36,495 nucleotides of DNA. It comes from Pseudomonadota bacterium. Lineage in GTDB: Bacteria; Pseudomonadota; Alphaproteobacteria; Rhizobiales; Xanthobacteraceae. Of the stretch, positions 7,396 to 16,079 are shown piece by piece; the first letter of the stretch is position 1; every line of letters begins with the position of its first letter. The stretch spans positions 1 through 36,495 of the forward strand of contig JAEZMT010000332.1 in assembly GCA_023442085.1 (NCBI GenBank). The letters are read 5' to 3'. The notes below the pieces were generated by a model. The model worked only from the letters and a program-made list of their open reading frames with translations, had not been told where the DNA came from and did no database searches. The translations under genes and the position numbers were made by a program.

Positions 7396-9036
7396 TCAGA
7401 CATCTCCGCGATCTGCGCGGCCCGGCCCGATGGGCAGGGCGACCTCCTCGGCGTCGGTCTCCCGCAGGAGCCGATGCGCCAGATCGATGGGAATGAGCCG
7501 TTGCCGGACGCGGCTGACGATGGAGCGCCGCTCGGCCTGGATGGCGAGAAGGTGCATGCGCCGCTCCTCGGGCCAGGCGGCCGTTCCGCCGTCGATGCCC
7601 TCCGCCTGCAATTGGTCGAGCCTGTGCCGGTAGTGGTCGGCGACGATCATGGCCACCGGCGGCGTGCCCGCCGTCTGCGTCTCCGCTGTTTCCGAGAGCG
7701 CATCGAGCGCCGCCTTCAAGGTTTCCGCGCGGGCCGCGCGCTCCTGCTCCGCATCGGCGACATCCGGCGGCAGCTCGATGCCCCTCAGAAGGGCCGGCAG
7801 CGCCACATTGGCGAGGGCGAGGGAGACGAGAATCACCGCCGCCGCGATGAACACGGCGAGATCCCGCGCCGGAAACGGCACGCCGTCCCTCACCACCAGC
7901 GGCAGGCTCAGGGCCGCCGCGAGCGTCACCGCGCCGCGCACGCCGCCGAACGCCATCACCGCCACCGAGCGCCATGGAGGCGTGGTGCGAGGTTCGCTGC
8001 GCCGTCCCCCGGCGGGCCACCAGGAGAGCGCGGCGAGCACCCAGGCGAAGCGCAGGGCCGCGAGCGCGAGCACCGTGGCCGCCACATAGAGCCCGAGCCA
8101 CCCCACCGCATGGTGGCCGCCCTCTGCGATGCTGCGCGCCGCGCCGGAGAGAATGCCGGGCATCTGCTCTCCCAGCAGCAGGAACATGATGCCGTTGAGC
8201 GTGAATTGGAGCGTCTCCCACACCGCGACCCGCCGCAGCCGCGTGAGGGGCAGCGCGCGGCCCGAGACCTCGATGCGGCTCATCATCATGCCGGCGGCCA
8301 CGGCGGCGAGCACGGCCGAGCTGCCGGCCGCTTCGGCCAGCAGATAGGCGCCATAGGGAATGAGCAGGCTGATGAGGATCTGGCCGGAGGTGTCCTCTCC
8401 CACCCGGCGCACCATGAACGCCTTCGCGGTCGCCACCATCCAGCTGAACGCGATGCCGATGGCGATGCCGCCCCCGGCGGCCCAGGCGAAGGCGGCGAGG
8501 GAGGAAAGCACGGGCACCGTGCCCGTCACCACCGCGGCAATGGCAAGGCGCAGGCAGATCAGCGCGGCGGCATCGTTGAAGAGCGCTTCGCCCTGCAGAA
8601 GGCGCAGCACGCCACGCGGAATGGGAATGTGCCGCGCCACCGCGCCGGCGGCCACCACATCGGTGGGCGAGAGCACGGCGGCGAGGGCGAAGCATACGGC
8701 GAGCGGCATCGCCGGGATGAGCCAGTGGAGCATCAGCCCGACGCAGCCCACCGTTGCCACCACCAGCCCCAGCGCCATGGAGAGGATGAGCGGCGCGTTC
8801 GCCGCAAGGTCGGTCTTCGAGACGCGCCAGCCATCGAAGAACAGCAGCGGCGGCAGGAAGATGAGGAAGAATTGCTCCGGCTTCAGCACCGCGCCGAAGC
8901 TCGTGAGGGAGCCGATCGCGGCGCCCACGGCCACCTGGATGAGGGGCAGCGCCACGCGATCACCCAGCACGCGCCCCACCCAATTGGTGAGCACGACGCC
9001 GGCCAGCAGAACGAGAATGTATCGGATGTCGGTCAT
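7396..9036 (-). CDS. CPA1-family Na+/H+ antiporter
   Basis: The 546-residue protein is a monovalent cation:proton antiporter of the CPA1 (NhaP/NHE-like) type, which exchanges cytoplasmic Na+ or K+ for H+ at the inner membrane. It has about 12 membrane segments in residues 1-400. Signature stretches include FLPPLLFFDGWR, then ALAAVLSPTDVVAAGAV and GEALFNDAAALICLR, whose Asp residues form the ion site. A further FGGVRGAVTLAAAL segment follows. The last 120 residues or so are a polar, Glu/Arg-rich cytoplasmic tail. The ATG at 9036 is preferred; a GTG nine bases upstream is possible. No inverted-repeat box lies upstream in the 156 bp to the next gene, so it may be read through from the hydrolase gene or have its own promoter. 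Confidence 0.9.
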   Translation of the reverse strand: MTDIRYILVLLAGVVLTNWVGRVLGDRVALPLIQVAVGAAIGSLTSFGAVLKPEQFFLIFLPPLLFFDGWRVSKTDLAANAPLILSMALGLVVATVGCVGLMLHWLIPAMPLAVCFALAAVLSPTDVVAAGAVARHIPIPRGVLRLLQGEALFNDAAALICLRLAIAAVVTGTVPVLSSLAAFAWAAGGGIAIGIAFSWMVATAKAFMVRRVGEDTSGQILISLLIPYGAYLLAEAAGSSAVLAAVAAGMMMSRIEVSGRALPLTRLRRVAVWETLQFTLNGIMFLLLGEQMPGILSGAARSIAEGGHHAVGWLGLYVAATVLALAALRFAWVLAALSWWPAGGRRSEPRTTPPWRSVAVMAFGGVRGAVTLAAALSLPLVVRDGVPFPARDLAVFIAAAVILVSLALANVALPALLRGIELPPDVADAEQERAARAETLKAALDALSETAETQTAGTPPVAMIVADHYRHRLDQLQAEGIDGGTAAWPEERRMHLLAIQAERRSIVSRVRQRLIPIDLAHRLLRETDAEEVALPIGPGRADRGDV

Positions 9037-9192
9037 GCGCACCACCGGCCTGTCTCGGCGCCGTGCGCACGCCTGCCTGGAGCATGCATGCCGCGCGCGG
9101 GTGGCGCGCTCAGTCGCAAGGTTTGGTCTGAAGGTTTGCGGTGCCCGGCGGGCGGCGGTGCGGAAGAGCCCACACCGCCGCGCGCGTGCCTG

Positions 9193-10029
9193 TCAGGCCT
9201 TTACGAAGGCCAGCAGGTCGGGATTGATGACATCGGCGTGGACGGTCAGCATGCCGTGGGGATAGCCGGCGTAGACCTTCAGCGTGCCGTTCTGGAGAAG
9301 CTTCACGCTCAGCCGGGCGGCATCGTCGATGGGCACCACCTGGTCGGCATCGCCGTGCATCACGAGGGTCGGCACGGCGATGAGCTTCAGGTCCTCGGTC
9401 TGGTCGGTTTCGGAGAAGGCCTTGATGCCGTCGTAATGCGCCTTCGCGCCGCCGGTCATGCCCTGCCGCCACCAGTTCTGGATCACGCCCGGCACCGGCG
9501 TCGCGCCGGGCAGGTTGAAGCCGTAGAAGGGGCCGGAGGCCACATCCATGAAGAACTGGGAGCGGTTGGCCGCGAGCGCGGAGCGGAAGCCGTCGAACAC
9601 CTCGATGGGCGTGCCGCCGGGGTTGGTCGCGGTCTTCACCATCAGCGGCGGCACGGCGCTCACCAGCACCGCCTTCGCCACGCGCCCCTGCGGCTGGCCG
9701 TGCCGCGCCACATAGCGGGCCACCTCGCCACCGCCGGTGGAATGGCCGATGTGAACGGCGTTCTTGAGATCGAGATGCTCCATCACGGCGGCCGCGTCGG
9801 CGGCGTAATGGTCCATGTCGTGGCCGTCGCTCACCTGCGCCGAGCGGCCGTGGCCGCGACGGTCGTGCGCGACCACCCGGAAGCCCTTCTGCAGGAAGAA
9901 CAGGATCTGCGCGTCCCAGTCGTCCGAGGAGAGCGGCCAGCCGTGATGGAAGACGATGGGCTGCGCCTCCTTCGGACCCCAATCCTTGTAGAAGATTTCG
10001 ACGCCGTCTTTGGTGGTGACGTAGGGCAT
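9193..10029 (-). CDS. Alpha/beta hydrolase, cofactor-free haloperoxidase/esterase type
   Basis: The 278-residue protein is a complete alpha/beta hydrolase. The nucleophile is Ser97 in GHSTGG, the acid is likely Asp229 in MHGDADQVVP, and the base is His258 in GYPHGM. The HHGWPLSSDDWD oxyanion region and HDRRGHGRS are typical of the non-haem chloroperoxidase (perhydrolase/arylesterase) group. Such enzymes hydrolyse esters and can form peracids in vitro, but physiological substrates are mostly unknown. No signal peptide is visible, so it is cytoplasmic. The ATG at 10029 starts MPYVTTKDGV, the family's usual N-terminus. It has its own inverted-repeat box with a well-placed -10. The antiporter gene follows after 156 bp on the same strand. 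Confidence 0.9.
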   Translation of the reverse strand: MPYVTTKDGVEIFYKDWGPKEAQPIVFHHGWPLSSDDWDAQILFFLQKGFRVVAHDRRGHGRSAQVSDGHDMDHYAADAAAVMEHLDLKNAVHIGHSTGGGEVARYVARHGQPQGRVAKAVLVSAVPPLMVKTATNPGGTPIEVFDGFRSALAANRSQFFMDVASGPFYGFNLPGATPVPGVIQNWWRQGMTGGAKAHYDGIKAFSETDQTEDLKLIAVPTLVMHGDADQVVPIDDAARLSVKLLQNGTLKVYAGYPHGMLTVHADVINPDLLAFVKA

Positions 10030-10154
10030 GATCCTGATCCTCTTGCTGTGTTCCAGAATGGGCCTGTCCGTGGCGGCGGCGTGCGGGGCACGCGCGGCCC
10101 GAGATCCAGCGCCGACACAGGAACATCGTAGAAGAGGAGGCTGCGGAAAGAGCT

Positions 10155-10168
10155 TATACGCGGGTATA
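10155..10168 (-). promoter_or_regulatory. 14-bp inverted repeat with -10 (site 6)
   Basis: TATAC GCGG GTATA is palindromic outside the spacer. On the minus strand TACGAT (plus positions 10125-10130) begins exactly 25 bp after the box and is a plausible -10. The hydrolase start is 125 bp downstream. Confidence 0.72.
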
Positions 10169-10244
10169 CTCTCTAGCCCATCAATATAGGGGGATGCATC
10201 TCTTCGGGTTCGATGTCCGGGATTCTCCTGTCGCGCGCGTCGCC

Positions 10245-11426
10245 TCAGCGGCCGGCGCGGACGCACCCGTCCGGCACCGGCGCGCCCGAGAGCCGGGCGA
10301 GCAGCCAGGACACGGCCATGGGCGCCACCGCCCTCGCCACCCCGCCATGGGACGCCCACGGCACTTCCACATAGGTGACGGGCGTGCCCGTCCGGCACAG
10401 GCGCCCCACATAGTCCCGCGTGGTCGCCGGCTCGACGAGGGCATCGAGGCTCCCCTGCGCGAAGAAGACGGGCACGCCCTTGGGATCCGGATTGGAATTG
10501 CGGGCGATCAGCTGGTCCCAGCCGGGCCGCCGGTCGGCGCCGGAGCGCAGGAAGCCGGTCGCGCCGTAGGACAGCGCCGACAGGCCGAGCGACACGTCGC
10601 CCAGGGGATCGAGGCTGCAATCGCCGGCGATCCGCTCTACCGTCGCCTGCGCCGCGGGCCGGACGATGCCGTCAAGCGGTAGCCGGTAGGCCTGTCCCCA
10701 GGACCATGCGGCGAAGGAGGCGACGACCTGCCCGGGCAGGGTATCGATATCGTCCCGCAGGAGGCGCCGCAGCTCGGTCGGCGCGGCGGCCGCGGCGACG
10801 CCGGCAAGGCGCAGCTCCGGGGCGTAGGCGCGGGCCTCGGCGGCAGTGAACAGCGCGGCATGGCCGCCCTGCGAGAAGCCCCACGCCGCGTAGCGCGCGC
10901 CCGCATCGGCGCCCGGCAGGCGTCGCGCCGCGCGCACGGCATCGATCATGGCATGCGCCTCGCTCGCCCCGAGCAAATATGAATGCTGCCCCGCCTCGCC
11001 CAGCCCGCCGTAATCTGTGGCCGCGACGATGACGCCGTGCGCCATCAGCTTGGAAAGACCGCCGATGCGGGCGAAGGCCTGCGCCGGGTCGCGGGAGGGC
11101 GCGCAGCGGGTCGCGACGCCGCTCGTGCCATGCCCCCACGCCACCACCGGGCGCCCGCCACCGGCGCGACCCTCCGGCGGCAGCGCGACGAGGCCGGAGA
11201 TGGCCACCGGGCGGCCGGCGTGGTCACGCGAGCGGTAGATGATGCGATAGGCGGCGCCCGCGCCTGGCGGCGGTGCCACGGGCTCCGCCTTCAGGAGCAC
11301 ACCGGGCGGCCCCTGCCTGAGGCCGTCCGGAATGGCGTAGAAGCCCTCGGACGAGACTGCCTGCGCCGGCCACAGGGCGGCGGGGAGCGCGGCGAGAAGA
11401 AGGGCGAAACAGCGACCCGTGCCCAT
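10245..11426 (-). CDS. Secreted lipase/esterase (LIP-like alpha/beta hydrolase)
   Basis: The 393-residue protein has a Sec signal peptide (hydrophobic core ALLLAALPAALWP, cleavage near AQA-VSS). The alpha/beta hydrolase domain carries the nucleophile Ser185 in GFSQGGHA, an aspartate likely in GSLDALVEP, and a histidine in WASHGG near residue 370. It resembles the secretory lipase family first described in fungi and actinobacteria. Cysteines at 108, 308 and near the end could form disulfides in the periplasm. The ATG at 11426 has GGAGG seven bases upstream. It is the last gene of a minus-strand run, 35 bp after the MFS gene. Substrate is unknown; a triglyceride or other ester is possible. Confidence 0.85.
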   Translation of the reverse strand: MGTGRCFALLLAALPAALWPAQAVSSEGFYAIPDGLRQGPPGVLLKAEPVAPPPGAGAAYRIIYRSRDHAGRPVAISGLVALPPEGRAGGGRPVVAWGHGTSGVATRCAPSRDPAQAFARIGGLSKLMAHGVIVAATDYGGLGEAGQHSYLLGASEAHAMIDAVRAARRLPGADAGARYAAWGFSQGGHAALFTAAEARAYAPELRLAGVAAAAAPTELRRLLRDDIDTLPGQVVASFAAWSWGQAYRLPLDGIVRPAAQATVERIAGDCSLDPLGDVSLGLSALSYGATGFLRSGADRRPGWDQLIARNSNPDPKGVPVFFAQGSLDALVEPATTRDYVGRLCRTGTPVTYVEVPWASHGGVARAVAPMAVSWLLARLSGAPVPDGCVRAGR

Positions 11427-11461
11427 GTCAGCGCCTCCTTCGCCCATTCCCGGCCGGCCGT

Positions 11462-12697
11462 TCAGCGCGACCGATCCGGCCGGCGACGCCAGGCCGCGAG
11501 CCCTTGCAGGCCGACGGCGAAGGCGGCGAAGGCCGTGCCGAGCACGCTCACCAGGAACCAGCCGCCCGCGCCCCACGCCAGCGTCGCCGTGGCCGAGCCG
11601 AGGGCGCCGCCGAGGAACATGGCGCTCATGAGCACCGTGTTGATCCGCGCCCTCGCCTCCGGCCGCAGAGCGAAGACGATGTGCTGGTTGGAGACGAGGG
11701 CGCTCTGCATGCCGAAATCCAGCAGCATCACGCCGACGATCAGCCCCGCCAGCGATCCCCAGGCGCCGAACACGACCCACGCGGCGAGGGTGACGATGGA
11801 GCCCACCAGCACCGCCAGCGTCGGGCCGCGCTTGTCGGCGAAACGTCCCGCGAGGGGCGCGGCGAGAATGCCGACCGCGCCGACAAGGCCGAACAGTCCC
11901 GCCACCTCAGCGCCGAGGCCGAAGCGCGGCTCGGCGAGGCGGAAGGCGAGGATGGTCCAGAACACGGTGAAGGCCGCGAACAGCGCCGCCTGCGTGATGG
12001 CCGCGAGCCGCAGCGCCGGAAAATCCAGCCATTGCTGCCACACCGAGTGGAGCAGCCGGTGGTAGCTCAGGCGCTGCTCCGGCCTACTGGCGGGCAGCGT
12101 CACCGCCATCAGCCCCGCGCCGGCGAGCGCCATGGGAGCCGCGAGCCACAGCATCTCGCGCCAGCCGCCGTGGGAGGCGACGAAACCGGCGACGGTGCGG
12201 CTGAGGAGGATGCCGGTGAGCAGGCCGGCCATCACGGTCCCGACCGTCGCGCCCCTTTTCTCGGGCGCGGCAAAATGCGCGGCGAGGGGCACGATCTGCT
12301 GGGCGACCGTGGAGGCGAGCCCCACGACCAGCGAGGCCGCCACCAGCAGCAGCGCCGTGGGCGCCACCGCCGCCAGCACCAGCGCCGCCGCGAGCAGCAC
12401 GAACTGCACGACGATGAGCCGCCGCCGCTCCACGAGATCGCCGAGCGGCACCAGCAGTATGAGGCCGATGGCGTAGCCGAGCTGGGTGGCGGTGGGGATG
12501 GCCCCCGTCAGGGCGCCGGGCAGATCCTGCTCGATCAGCTCCAGCATGGGCTGGTTGTAATAGATGTTCGCCACCGCGAGGCCGGCGGCGATCGCCATGG
12601 CCAGCGTCGCGCCGAAGCCGAGCGCGCCGGGCTGCGGCGCGGCGGCGAGATCGGGCGCGGCGGAATGTCCAAGGGTGGACGTCTGCTTGAAGATCAT
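11462..12697 (-). CDS. MFS transporter, drug/metabolite exporter type
   Basis: The 411-residue protein has about 12 membrane helices, and the ANIYYNQPMLELI segment in the first helix region marks a common proteobacterial MFS subgroup of putative exporters. The loop between helices 2 and 3 has LGDLVERRRLI, the usual G-D-x-x-x-R-R motif A. A second conserved loop, GRFADKRGP, lies in the C-terminal half. The ATG at 12697 follows AAGGAGG. It lies 30 bp after the DsbA-like gene and 35 bp before the lipase gene, so it is probably part of one operon headed by the peroxiredoxin. The substrate cannot be told from sequence; the context suggests export of a toxic or oxidised compound. Confidence 0.88.
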   Translation of the reverse strand: MIFKQTSTLGHSAAPDLAAAPQPGALGFGATLAMAIAAGLAVANIYYNQPMLELIEQDLPGALTGAIPTATQLGYAIGLILLVPLGDLVERRRLIVVQFVLLAAALVLAAVAPTALLLVAASLVVGLASTVAQQIVPLAAHFAAPEKRGATVGTVMAGLLTGILLSRTVAGFVASHGGWREMLWLAAPMALAGAGLMAVTLPASRPEQRLSYHRLLHSVWQQWLDFPALRLAAITQAALFAAFTVFWTILAFRLAEPRFGLGAEVAGLFGLVGAVGILAAPLAGRFADKRGPTLAVLVGSIVTLAAWVVFGAWGSLAGLIVGVMLLDFGMQSALVSNQHIVFALRPEARARINTVLMSAMFLGGALGSATATLAWGAGGWFLVSVLGTAFAAFAVGLQGLAAWRRRPDRSR

Positions 12698-12727
12698 GGG
12701 TGCCTCCTTAAGGCAGCGCATCCGGCC

Positions 12728-13270
12728 TCAGGCTGGTGCGTGAAGCGCGGCGGCTGCGGCTTGCTCCAGCACCGCGATCAGGCTCTCCCGGTCGCGCGGC
12801 CCGTCGTAGCGAATGCCGTTGATGAACAGGCACGGGGTGCCGTTCACGCCGGCCCGCGCCCCGCCCACGAAATCCTGCTGGATGAGGGCATCATACTGCC
12901 CCTGGAAAGCCGCCTGCAGGACGCTGCGCTCAATGCCGAGCTGCGCGGCATAGGCAGTGAGGCTCGCCACGTCGAGCGCTTCCTGATGCTCGTAGAGCAT
13001 GTCATGGGCGGCCCAGAACACGCCGGAGGCGGCGGCTGCGGCGGCGAACTGCGCGGCGCGCAGGGCGTGCGGGTGCATTTCGGTGAGCGGGAAGTTGCGG
13101 AACACGAAGCGCAGCCGCGCGCCCATCGCCTCCTGCACGGCCTTCAGCACCGGATAGGCCTCGCCGCAATAGGGGCATTCATAGTCGCCATACTCGATGA
13201 GGGTCACCGGCGCATCGGCCGGCCCGGCCACGGTATCGGTGGCGCTCACGGGGGGAAGACGGCGGGTCAT
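12728..13270 (-). CDS. DsbA-family thioredoxin-like oxidoreductase
   Basis: The 180-residue protein has a thioredoxin/DsbA fold with the active site C32-P-Y-C35 in YGDYECPYCGEA and the cis-proline loop GTPCLF. There is no signal peptide, so it should act in the cytoplasm, unlike classic DsbA. The start ATG overlaps the peroxiredoxin stop (ATGA), indicating translational coupling. A plausible role is to reduce the peroxiredoxin or to handle oxidised thiols, but this is inferred from the gene pair. Cytoplasmic DsbA-like proteins of this form are also found fused to or beside NhaA antiporters. The cysteine after the cis-proline is an extra thiol not typical of DsbA. Confidence 0.88.
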   Translation of the reverse strand: MTRRLPPVSATDTVAGPADAPVTLIEYGDYECPYCGEAYPVLKAVQEAMGARLRFVFRNFPLTEMHPHALRAAQFAAAAAASGVFWAAHDMLYEHQEALDVASLTAYAAQLGIERSVLQAAFQGQYDALIQQDFVGGARAGVNGTPCLFINGIRYDGPRDRESLIAVLEQAAAAALHAPA

Positions 13271-13782
13271 ACCTGCGCTCCTTGGGGCTTCTGGGTGGGG
13301 GCGAGCGCGTCGAGCGCATCGAGAATGCCGTCCGCGCCGGGGTTGAGGCCGAGCGGGGAGAGATAGCTCCAGCGGATGACGCCGCCGGCATCGAGCACGA
13401 AAAGCGCCCGCTGGGCGACGCCGTCCTGCGCGCGGTAGGCGCCATAGCGGCGTGCGACCGCGCCCTTGGGCTCGAAATCCGCGAGCAGGGGGAAATGCAG
13501 CTTGCGCGCCTCCGCGAATGCCGCGTGACACCACACGCCATCGACGGAGATTCCGACGAGCTGGGCGCCGGCGCGATGAAACTCGGGCAGCATCTGGTTG
13601 TAGAGGCCCATCTGGTCGCCGCAGACCGGGCTCCAGTCGGCCGGATAGAAGGCGAGGATGACCGGCGCGCCCCGGAGGTCGGCGAGGGAGAGCATCTGGT
13701 CCGGCGTCGCCGGCAGGGTGAAGTCGGGTGCCGCCTGCCCCGGCTGCAGCAAGGCGGGTGCGGCGTCGTGCGGATCGGCCAT
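13267..13782 (-). CDS. Peroxiredoxin (AhpC/TSA family)
   Basis: The 171-residue protein is a thioredoxin-fold peroxiredoxin that reduces peroxides in the cytoplasm. The peroxidatic cysteine is Cys54 in YPADWSPVCGDQ, which retains the proline and S/T positions of the PxxxS/TxxC motif. A second cysteine, Cys85 in VDGVWCHAAF, is a candidate resolving cysteine. The ATG at 13782 gives the normal N-terminus APALLQPGQAAPDF; longer readings upstream add no Prx-like sequence. It is the first gene of the run prx, dsbA-like, MFS, lipase, with spacings of overlap, 30 and 35 bp. The 14-bp box begins 99 bp before the start. Confidence 0.92.
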   Translation of the reverse strand: MADPHDAAPALLQPGQAAPDFTLPATPDQMLSLADLRGAPVILAFYPADWSPVCGDQMGLYNQMLPEFHRAGAQLVGISVDGVWCHAAFAEARKLHFPLLADFEPKGAVARRYGAYRAQDGVAQRALFVLDAGGVIRWSYLSPLGLNPGADGILDALDALAPTQKPQGAQV

Positions 13783-13880
13783 GGGATGCCTCATTCGTCC
13801 CGCGTCGCGGGTGTCCAATGTCGGCTGCGAGAGTGCCGAGAAGACGGGCCGGGCGACATCGGCCATAGGCTTGGGCCGCT

Positions 13881-13894
13881 CATACTTGGGTTTG
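13881..13894 (-). promoter_or_regulatory. 14-bp inverted repeat (site 7)
   Basis: CATAC TTGG GTTTG matches the box. It begins 99 bp upstream of the peroxiredoxin start and 146 bp before the divergent SDR start. A TATGGC hexamer follows about 14 bp after it on the minus strand; nothing like a -10 follows on the plus strand. Confidence 0.62.
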
Positions 13895-14039
13895 CTTGCG
13901 GCTGCCGCGCGCCCCGCCCGTGCGTTCGTGAAAGAAGCGCGCCCGGACCCGCCGCATCTTGCCCACCAGCCATGGGCCATGATGAGGCGCACTCGCGCCC
14001 GGCGCCGGACGCGGCGCGGCACACCCTCAGGAGACAGCC

Positions 14040-14816
14040 ATGATCATCGATCTTACAGGCAAGACCGCCCTCGTCACCGGGTCCAGCGAAGGCATCGGCT
14101 TCGCCATCGCCCAGGGCCTCGCGCAGGCCGGCGCGGCGGTGGTCGTCAACGGGCGCTCGGAGGCGAAGATGGCGGAGGCCGTCGCGCGCATCGGCGGCGC
14201 GGCGCGGGGCCGGGCCATCGATCTCGGCACCGCCGAGGGCGCCGCCGCGCTGGTTGCGGCCGAGCCCGCGTTCGACATCGTCGTCAACAATCTCGGCATC
14301 TTCCAGCCGTCCGACTTCTTCGAGACCGACGATGACGTCTGGGATCGCCACTGGGCGATCAACGTCATGTCGGGCGTGCGCCTCGCCCGCGCCTATCTGC
14401 CTGGCATGGCGGCGCGCGGCTGGGGGCGCATGCTGTTCCTGGGCTCTGAATCCGCCTTCAACATCCCGGCGGACATGATCCACTACGGCGTCAGCAAGAC
14501 GGCGGACGTCTCCCTCGCGCGCGGCCTCGCCAAGCGCATGGCAGGCACGGGCGTGACGGTGAATTCCATCCTCCCCGGCCCCACCCTCTCGGAGGGTGTC
14601 GCGGCCATGCTGAAGGACGCGGTGGCGGCCGGAAAGACGCTGGAGGAGGCCGGCGCCGACTTCGTGAAGGCGCACCGGCCAAGCTCCATCATCCAGCGGC
14701 CGGCGCGCGTGGAGGAGGTCGCCAACATGGCCGTGTACATCGCCTCGCCGCTCGCCTCCGCCACCACCGGCGCCGCGCTTCGGGTCGACGGCGGCGTCAT
14801 CGATTTCATCGTCTGA
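14040..14816 (+). CDS. Short-chain dehydrogenase/reductase (SDR)
   Basis: The 258-residue protein is a classical SDR using NAD(P)H. The cofactor site TGSSEGIG is at residues 13-20, the NNLG structural motif (NNAG in most members) is near 83-86, and the catalytic set is Ser136 or Ser138, Tyr149 and Lys153 (YGVSK). Residues VNGRS after the second strand, with an Arg, suggest NADPH preference. The start ATG follows AGGAGACAGCC. A FAD monooxygenase gene begins 18 bp after its stop, so they form a likely operon. Together they could modify an aromatic or cyclic compound. Substrate is unknown. Confidence 0.9.
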   Translation: MIIDLTGKTALVTGSSEGIGFAIAQGLAQAGAAVVVNGRSEAKMAEAVARIGGAARGRAIDLGTAEGAAALVAAEPAFDIVVNNLGIFQPSDFFETDDDVWDRHWAINVMSGVRLARAYLPGMAARGWGRMLFLGSESAFNIPADMIHYGVSKTADVSLARGLAKRMAGTGVTVNSILPGPTLSEGVAAMLKDAVAAGKTLEEAGADFVKAHRPSSIIQRPARVEEVANMAVYIASPLASATTGAALRVDGGVIDFIV

Positions 14817-14834
14817 CCGCCGGAGAGACAGGCC

Positions 14835-15962
14835 ATGGCCCCGCGCATCCTCATCGTCGGCGGCTCCATCGGCGGCCTGTTCGCCGCCGTGCTGCTCCAC
14901 CGCGCCGGCTTCGACGTGCGGGTAACGGAACGATCGGTACATGGCCTGGAAGGGCGCGGCGCCGGCCTCGTCGCCCAGCGCGAGGTGTTCGACATCCTGC
15001 GCGAGGTGGGCGTGGAGCATCTCGCCCACGTGGGTGTCACGGCCCACGAGCGCATCTATCTCGACCAGGATGGCGCCATCATCCACCGCCAGCGCACGCC
15101 GCAGACCCAGCTCTCCTGGGACGTGCTGTTCCGCACCTTCCGCCGGCTCCTGCCGGACGAGCGCTATGAGATCGACCGGCCGGCGGTCTCCGCGTCGCAG
15201 ATGCCCGACGGCGCCCGCGTGACCTATGCGGACGGGCGGGAGGAGCAAGCGGATCTCGTGATCGGCGCCGACGGGGTGGGCTCGACTTTGCGGGGCGCCG
15301 TCAATGGCTCGAAGTCCCGGCCCACCTATGTCGGCTATGCCACCTGGCGCGGGCTCATTCCCGAGGCCGAGGTGCCCGCGGCGGCGGCCGAGCAGTTGTT
15401 CGACCGCTTCGCCTTCTATGAGATGCCCGGCTCGCACATCCTCGGCTATCTCGTGCCCGGACCGGACGGCTCCATCGCCCCCGGCCGGCGGCGCTACAAC
15501 TGGGTCTGGTACCGGCGCTACACGGAGGACGCGCTCGGTGCCGTGCTCACCGACGTTGACGGCGCCCGGCGCCCCTTCTCCCTCGCGCCCGGCCGCGTGC
15601 GCCATGAGGTCGCCGATGCGATGAAGGCCGATGCTGCGCGCCTGCTGCCGCCGTCCTTCGCCGCCATCGTGGCGGCGGAGCCGCGCCCCTTCGTCCATGC
15701 CATCTTCGATTACGCGCCCCCACAGATGGTGGCCGGCCGGATCGCGCTGATGGGCGACGCTGCGTTCGTGGCCCGCCCGCACACCGCCATGGGCGTGGCG
15801 AAGGCGGCGGGTGACGCCTTCGCGCTCCGCGATGCGCTCGCCGGAATGCGAGATGCGGACGTGGATATGGACGCCGCCCTCGCCGCCTACGCATCCGCGC
15901 GCCTGCCGGTGGGCGCCGCCATCGTCGCCTACGGCCAGCGCCTGGGGCGCGCGCTGGGATAA
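14835..15962 (+). CDS. FAD-dependent aromatic-type monooxygenase
   Basis: The 375-residue protein is a group A flavin monooxygenase. It has the FAD-binding G-G-S-I-G-G motif at residues 9-14 (family consensus GxGxxG with the second G changed), an Asp-Gly pair in LVIGADGVGSTLR, and the GD motif MGDAAFVARPHTAMG that contacts both FAD and pyrimidine. It is closest in appearance to 2,6-dihydroxypyridine 3-hydroxylase and similar enzymes, which hydroxylate an electron-rich ring using NADH and O2. The ring substrate here cannot be told. It follows the SDR gene by 18 bp and precedes an aromatic-acid-efflux-like operon, which is consistent with aromatic metabolism (inference). Confidence 0.88.
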   Translation: MAPRILIVGGSIGGLFAAVLLHRAGFDVRVTERSVHGLEGRGAGLVAQREVFDILREVGVEHLAHVGVTAHERIYLDQDGAIIHRQRTPQTQLSWDVLFRTFRRLLPDERYEIDRPAVSASQMPDGARVTYADGREEQADLVIGADGVGSTLRGAVNGSKSRPTYVGYATWRGLIPEAEVPAAAAEQLFDRFAFYEMPGSHILGYLVPGPDGSIAPGRRRYNWVWYRRYTEDALGAVLTDVDGARRPFSLAPGRVRHEVADAMKADAARLLPPSFAAIVAAEPRPFVHAIFDYAPPQMVAGRIALMGDAAFVARPHTAMGVAKAAGDAFALRDALAGMRDADVDMDAALAAYASARLPVGAAIVAYGQRLGRALG

Positions 15963-15979
15963 GCGGACGGGGAAGGGGG

Positions 15980-15993
15980 CAAACGAAGGTAGG
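15980..15993 (+). promoter_or_regulatory. Variant 14-bp inverted repeat (site 11, one mismatch)
   Basis: CAAAC GAAG GTAGG differs from the box at one half-site position. TATAAT at 16010-16015, 17 bp after it, is a perfect -10 hexamer. It lies 18 bp after the monooxygenase stop and 86 bp before the preferred FUSC start. Confidence 0.5.
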
Positions 15994-16079
15994 TCCCCGC
16001 TTCCTTGCGTATAATTTCGCGCTGCCCACCGACGCCTATGCTGACCACACACACTTTCGGCCCGGCAGGCGCGACAGCG

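Noticed and set aside
9121..9140. GTTTGGTCTGAAGGTTTG as another copy of the 14-bp box
   Set aside because: It has two direct half-sites rather than an inverted pair with a 4-bp spacer.
7387..10131. Plus-strand frame of about 910 codons across the antiporter and hydrolase genes
   Set aside because: Product is Arg/His/Gly-rich with no domain; the minus strand holds two well-defined families.
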